Assembly (NCBI GenBank): GCA_964247055.1
Contig: OZ176053.1
Span: 9,548,001 to 9,612,000 of the forward strand
Reading direction: 5' to 3'
DNA: 64,000 bases
Source: Paragordius varius
Lineage: Eukaryota; Nematomorpha
The notes under the pieces are model-generated. The model saw only the letters and a list, made by a program, of their open reading frames with translations. It ran no database searches and had not been told where the DNA came from. Positions 60,480 through 64,000 of this stretch are shown piece by piece (position 1 is the stretch's first letter; each line of letters starts with the position of its first letter). A program made the position numbers and the translations under genes.

Positions 60480-61730
60480 ATGCAATTTTTGCCATTTTCC
60501 TATGTGGGAAAGTTACCATGAAACTAGAAGTAATAACCTTCTTATATCAGCTGAACAAAAGCATCATAAGAATTCGGACACATTTATCTCCCAGAATATC
60601 TATACACAGTATACGAAATCGGGGGTCATGGAAAAATATCTCTATATTTTGATAGAAAAATGATCAGGACTATCATGGTACTTTTGGTTTTGGCCCTTAG
60701 AAGTGATATAAAAAAGTTACACTTTTATGCTTAGTGGTCCATATCACAAAATGGCAAACATTGATCTTGTAAAAAATGTTTTTGATTAAAGCTTAATGCT
60801 CCAAAAATATTACTATAATACATCATAAACTAGTTATAAAAAACAAAAATATTTTAATTTAGATGGGGGCTTTAAAAGTATACTTTTTTATTTTTCTAAA
60901 ACGGGTAAAATAAAAGCAAAAATCCTTTGCAATAAAATGTTTAAATATTTGCTAAATTTAACATCAAGAAAAAATATTTAAAATATGCATACTTTTAGAA
61001 ATATTCAATTTTAGCAAAATTTCGTTGAATTAATTCCTCTTATTTTTTACGATGAAAACAGTATATAAACACTTTTATATGTAAAAACACTTTTTCTATA
61101 TAATTAGATGATTCTGAACATTCCTATCGCTTCAGAATTTAATTCCAAGACTCGGTTACTTTTTAAATTTCGGTGAATTTTTATAACCCTAATTTATATT
61201 ATCATAAATTTGAAGACAACGAATATTTTTAACCAAATCCTGAGGTAGAAAGAAATGTTCAGCATCATCATATATTGAGTGCTATTATAATATCTATAAG
61301 CGTTTTCATCATGCCTAAAAAGGAAAAGTATGCTTAACAATTTTGCTAAAAATTCAATTTTTGTAAAATATGTACTTTTTTAAAAAAATAATATTTTGAT
61401 GTCAAAATTTAGCATAATTTAAAAATTTTATTGTAACCCCGCATTTTTGCTTTTATTCAGCAGAGCTAAAAAAATTGGTACTTTCGCGCCCACATCATTA
61501 AAATATTATAAAAATATTGTGTTGCTATAAGTAGTATGTTATATTTTAGGAATTTCATGCTTTCATAAGAAATTTTTAATAAAAAAATGTGTGATTTCCT
61601 TTTTATGATCGGAGCCCTTACCATATTAAATAGCTTTTTTATATCACTCCTAAGCCCCACCAAAAGCACCAAGAGATTCCCGATTTTTTATCTATCGATA
61701 TATATAGTGCGAATAAAACTAACCAATTGG
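60480..61730 (+). repeat. Dispersed repeat, long copy B
   Basis: Same orientation and order of blocks as 20190-21130: TGATAGAAAAATGATCAGGA then ACTATCATGGTACTTTTG at about 60645-60690, and the later CATTTTTGC...CCCACATCA block at about 61440-61500. The part 60540-60610 (CAAAAGCATCATAAGAATTC) also resembles the inverse of 23375-23400. Unknown class. Confidence 0.5.
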
Positions 61731-61749
61731 CACTTAGCTTTTCACTGTT

Positions 61750-62060
61750 TGGTCCAAGTGGACTAATTTGGGTAGTTTAAAAGAGCTAAATTTGAAATGA
61801 ACTAGGGTGTAAACTTATTTTAGCTAAAATTAGATTTCCAAACATTGTCATGAGATTTGTGATTTCTAGAGTATAAAAATGGGACAGCGCTAAAACACGA
61901 TTGAAACGCAGCTGACATACAACAAAATATACATCAGGTTGCTGGTAAAATGTAGCCTGAAAGCTTTTAAAATTTCCAAACATAATATGCAAATTTACCT
62001 GATGCATCATTCGAATTGTATCTAAATATCGCAGACTATACGCAAGTTGATATTTTTAAA
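61750..62060. repeat. Dispersed repeat related to the 14488-14985 foldback interior
   Basis: 61880-61990 is close to the inverse of 14740-14845: GTAGCCTGAAAGCTTTTAAA here and TTAAAAAGTTCTCAGGCTA there. Non-coding. Confidence 0.5.
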
Positions 62061-62329
62061 AAACTACAGAAAGAAACAGTCCCAATTTAAATTTATGCTA
62101 TCCTTATAAAAATTATACAGAGCTAAAATATCTAAATAAAATTTAGTTTTGAAACAACCATATCAAACTACTCCGACGCCATTTTTTACAACATTTTTAC
62201 AAAATGTCAGGTTTATTTATGGTTAATTCTTAAATTAAGGCTAATTTTTAGAATAAATCTCATATAATATTAATAGCAGGTTTATTTTTAATATTTTTTA
62301 ATTTTGGTTATGCACAAATGTCCTGACTA

Positions 62330-63130
62330 AAGTTTTAGCTTTGGGCCTTTCTATAAAACAAGTAATATCTTAAATATTTTTATATTTTAGTTCATTAATG
62401 TTATATAAGTGCAAACCCATACCATGGTTTCGATTCCTTCCATACTTTTGAAGTATTCATTTTAAACAGGCCTGGGATAACCAAATACCACAATTTGCAT
62501 CGAAGGACTGAAACGAATGCGTTACCAAGTGTTATATACAACAAAGTTATAATTGTCTTAAAAATAATATAAATACCGGATAAAAAATAATTAACAAAAT
62601 TTTTTTATTTTTTAGAATAATGGTTTTTAACACTTATACAATTCGATTCAAGGGGGGATTTTAATTACCAGATTATATTTGGTTGGTATTTTTAATAAAA
62701 TAAACGGTCTCAATATAAATTTATTCTTCTATCCTACTATAAATTATAAAATTAAGTTAAAACATCTAAATAAAATATAGTTATTATAAAAAGTTTCGCA
62801 TCGAAATACTTCGGCACTTTTTCACATCATTTTTGAAAATATCGTATTTTATTTTAAAGCTAAAATAAATTTTTTTGGAACACATCTAACATTGATATAA
62901 GAAATACTGTTTATTTTATATTATTTTTAAGATTATAATGCAATGTTATGTTGACTAATTTTTTACCTTTGGTTTTCGCGTTAAAATTAGTAATATCAAG
63001 TATTTTTAAATAATTTTTTTTATGTTTATTAATGTTATTTTGCAAATGCCATTTTAATTCCTTCCAATTTTTAAAGTTTTTGATTTTTAACAGGCCTATC
63101 TAACTACAATTTGAATCGAAGCACTAAAAC
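62330..63130. repeat. Dispersed repeat copies 2 and 3 (inverse of 7513-7720)
   Basis: 62340-62530 (GGTTTCGATTCCTTCCATAC, GCATCGAAGGACTGAAACGA) and 62990-63130 (TTTGAATCGAAGCACTAAAA) are two tandem-placed diverged copies in the orientation opposite to 7513-7720. Non-coding. Confidence 0.55.
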
Positions 63131-64000
63131 GAATGTCTTGTATCCAACGGTTGATTTATTTTATAAAATGCCTGGTTTAGACGTTTCCATTGATAAACAC
63201 ATCTGTCAACCATATGTGCTTTTGTAATGTTGATTACGGTTGATCGCTGCTGCCCTAAAAAGGTATTTTAAATCTTATAACAAATTTTTAATTTTACTTT
63301 ATAATTTAGGATAATCAAGCAAACAATGATGCATTAGATCCTGATTTTACCAATTCTACGGACAGGTTAAATATAAAATTTTATTTTATATATTTTATAG
63401 CCAATAATTATTTTTTAATTTTTGGTGTGTGAAACAGTAATATCAACCGCTTTATTAAATTCAAAAAACATACTAGTATTAAATGCATGTCTTAATATTT
63501 TATATAATTAGGTCTTTTTTTTAAAAATAATCAGGAATTATAATAAGCTGTAATAAAGATTATTTGCCTAATTTTTGTTGAACAAAGCTAAAGTTAATAA
63601 TGAAAAAATTCATTCACCGAAATCGGTGCCGTAATTTTTTATTATATTTGGTTTTAATTAATTTTACATTAAGATTTTATAATGAGGTTACTAATCAATA
63701 TATGTTTTGAATTTCATCTACTATATGAAATACTAATAAATTGCCTTTATATATTAAAATTCAACTGAATATATTGTTAATATTTCCTAAAAAGGTTTAC
63801 TTAACCTTATTAATTTATAATTAATGAAAATATTTTTTATATAATTTAATTTTCTATGTTAAGTGCTGGTATTATCCCCACCAATCAAATTAATAAATAT
63901 TTTTTTTAAAAAAATTGTCAATAGCATATTTTTCATTCTCAGCCCTTCTAACATTTATTTTATTTTAGTATATTCGCTATATAATTTTTAATGGATTGCA
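63131..64000. other. Terminal AT-rich DNA
   Basis: No gene recognised. Composition is like the rest of the intergenic DNA. Confidence 0.35.

Overview
The window is nuclear DNA of an animal, most likely an arthropod. It is very AT-rich, its genes are split by GT-AG introns, and it carries many transposon remnants. The genes point to an animal: a mosaic trypsin-fold protease, an LDL-receptor class A exon, an SLC13 carrier, a mitochondrial-clan cytochrome P450, Mediator subunit 18 and a Bin3/MEPCE capping enzyme. The species cannot be named from the sequence. There are no rRNA genes, no convincing tRNA genes and no CRISPR arrays.

Layout. 1-6.7 kb: AT-rich DNA with two Penelope-like element (PLE) fragments joined head to head. 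6.7-20 kb: minus-strand exons, namely one LDLa exon, then a complete S1 protease domain in six exons (17.9 to 11.65 kb) preceded by a possible SEA-like exon and a possible membrane-anchor exon; a hAT element with a perfect 8-bp target duplication lies at 8.4-10.4 kb. 20-23.5 kb: dispersed repeats and a large imperfect palindrome. 24.1-35.3 kb: a plus-strand SLC13 (Na+/dicarboxylate, INDY-like) gene of about 15 exons, with a second inverted PLE pair in one intron. 37-39 kb: small hAT-type elements and a solitary hammerhead-like motif. 41.2-49.1 kb: a plus-strand mitochondrial-clan P450 in nine recognised exons, with a mariner fossil in one intron. 50.2-51.8 kb: a second mariner fossil with a hAT-type MITE nested in it. 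53.7-55.9 kb: a divergent pair, MED18 (minus) and MEPCE/Bin3 (plus), whose start codons are 37 bp apart. 56-60 kb: a short membrane-protein exon, a TIR element and a decayed non-LTR retrotransposon split by a foldback element. 60-64 kb: dispersed repeats.

The most striking signal is MED18. Its reading frame closes only if four GT-AG introns of 26, 27, 28 and 25 nt are removed. The result is a 206-residue protein, against 208 for the human protein as I recall it. The other well-defined introns measured here are 66 nt or longer, including those of the divergent partner gene (68, 128 and 82 nt).

MED18 (Mediator, RNA polymerase II) and MEPCE (7SK snRNA capping, P-TEFb control) both act in transcription, so a shared promoter is plausible. 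The other genes have no evident functional link. All exon joins were worked out by hand from phase, splice signals and recalled family patterns; no database search was run.
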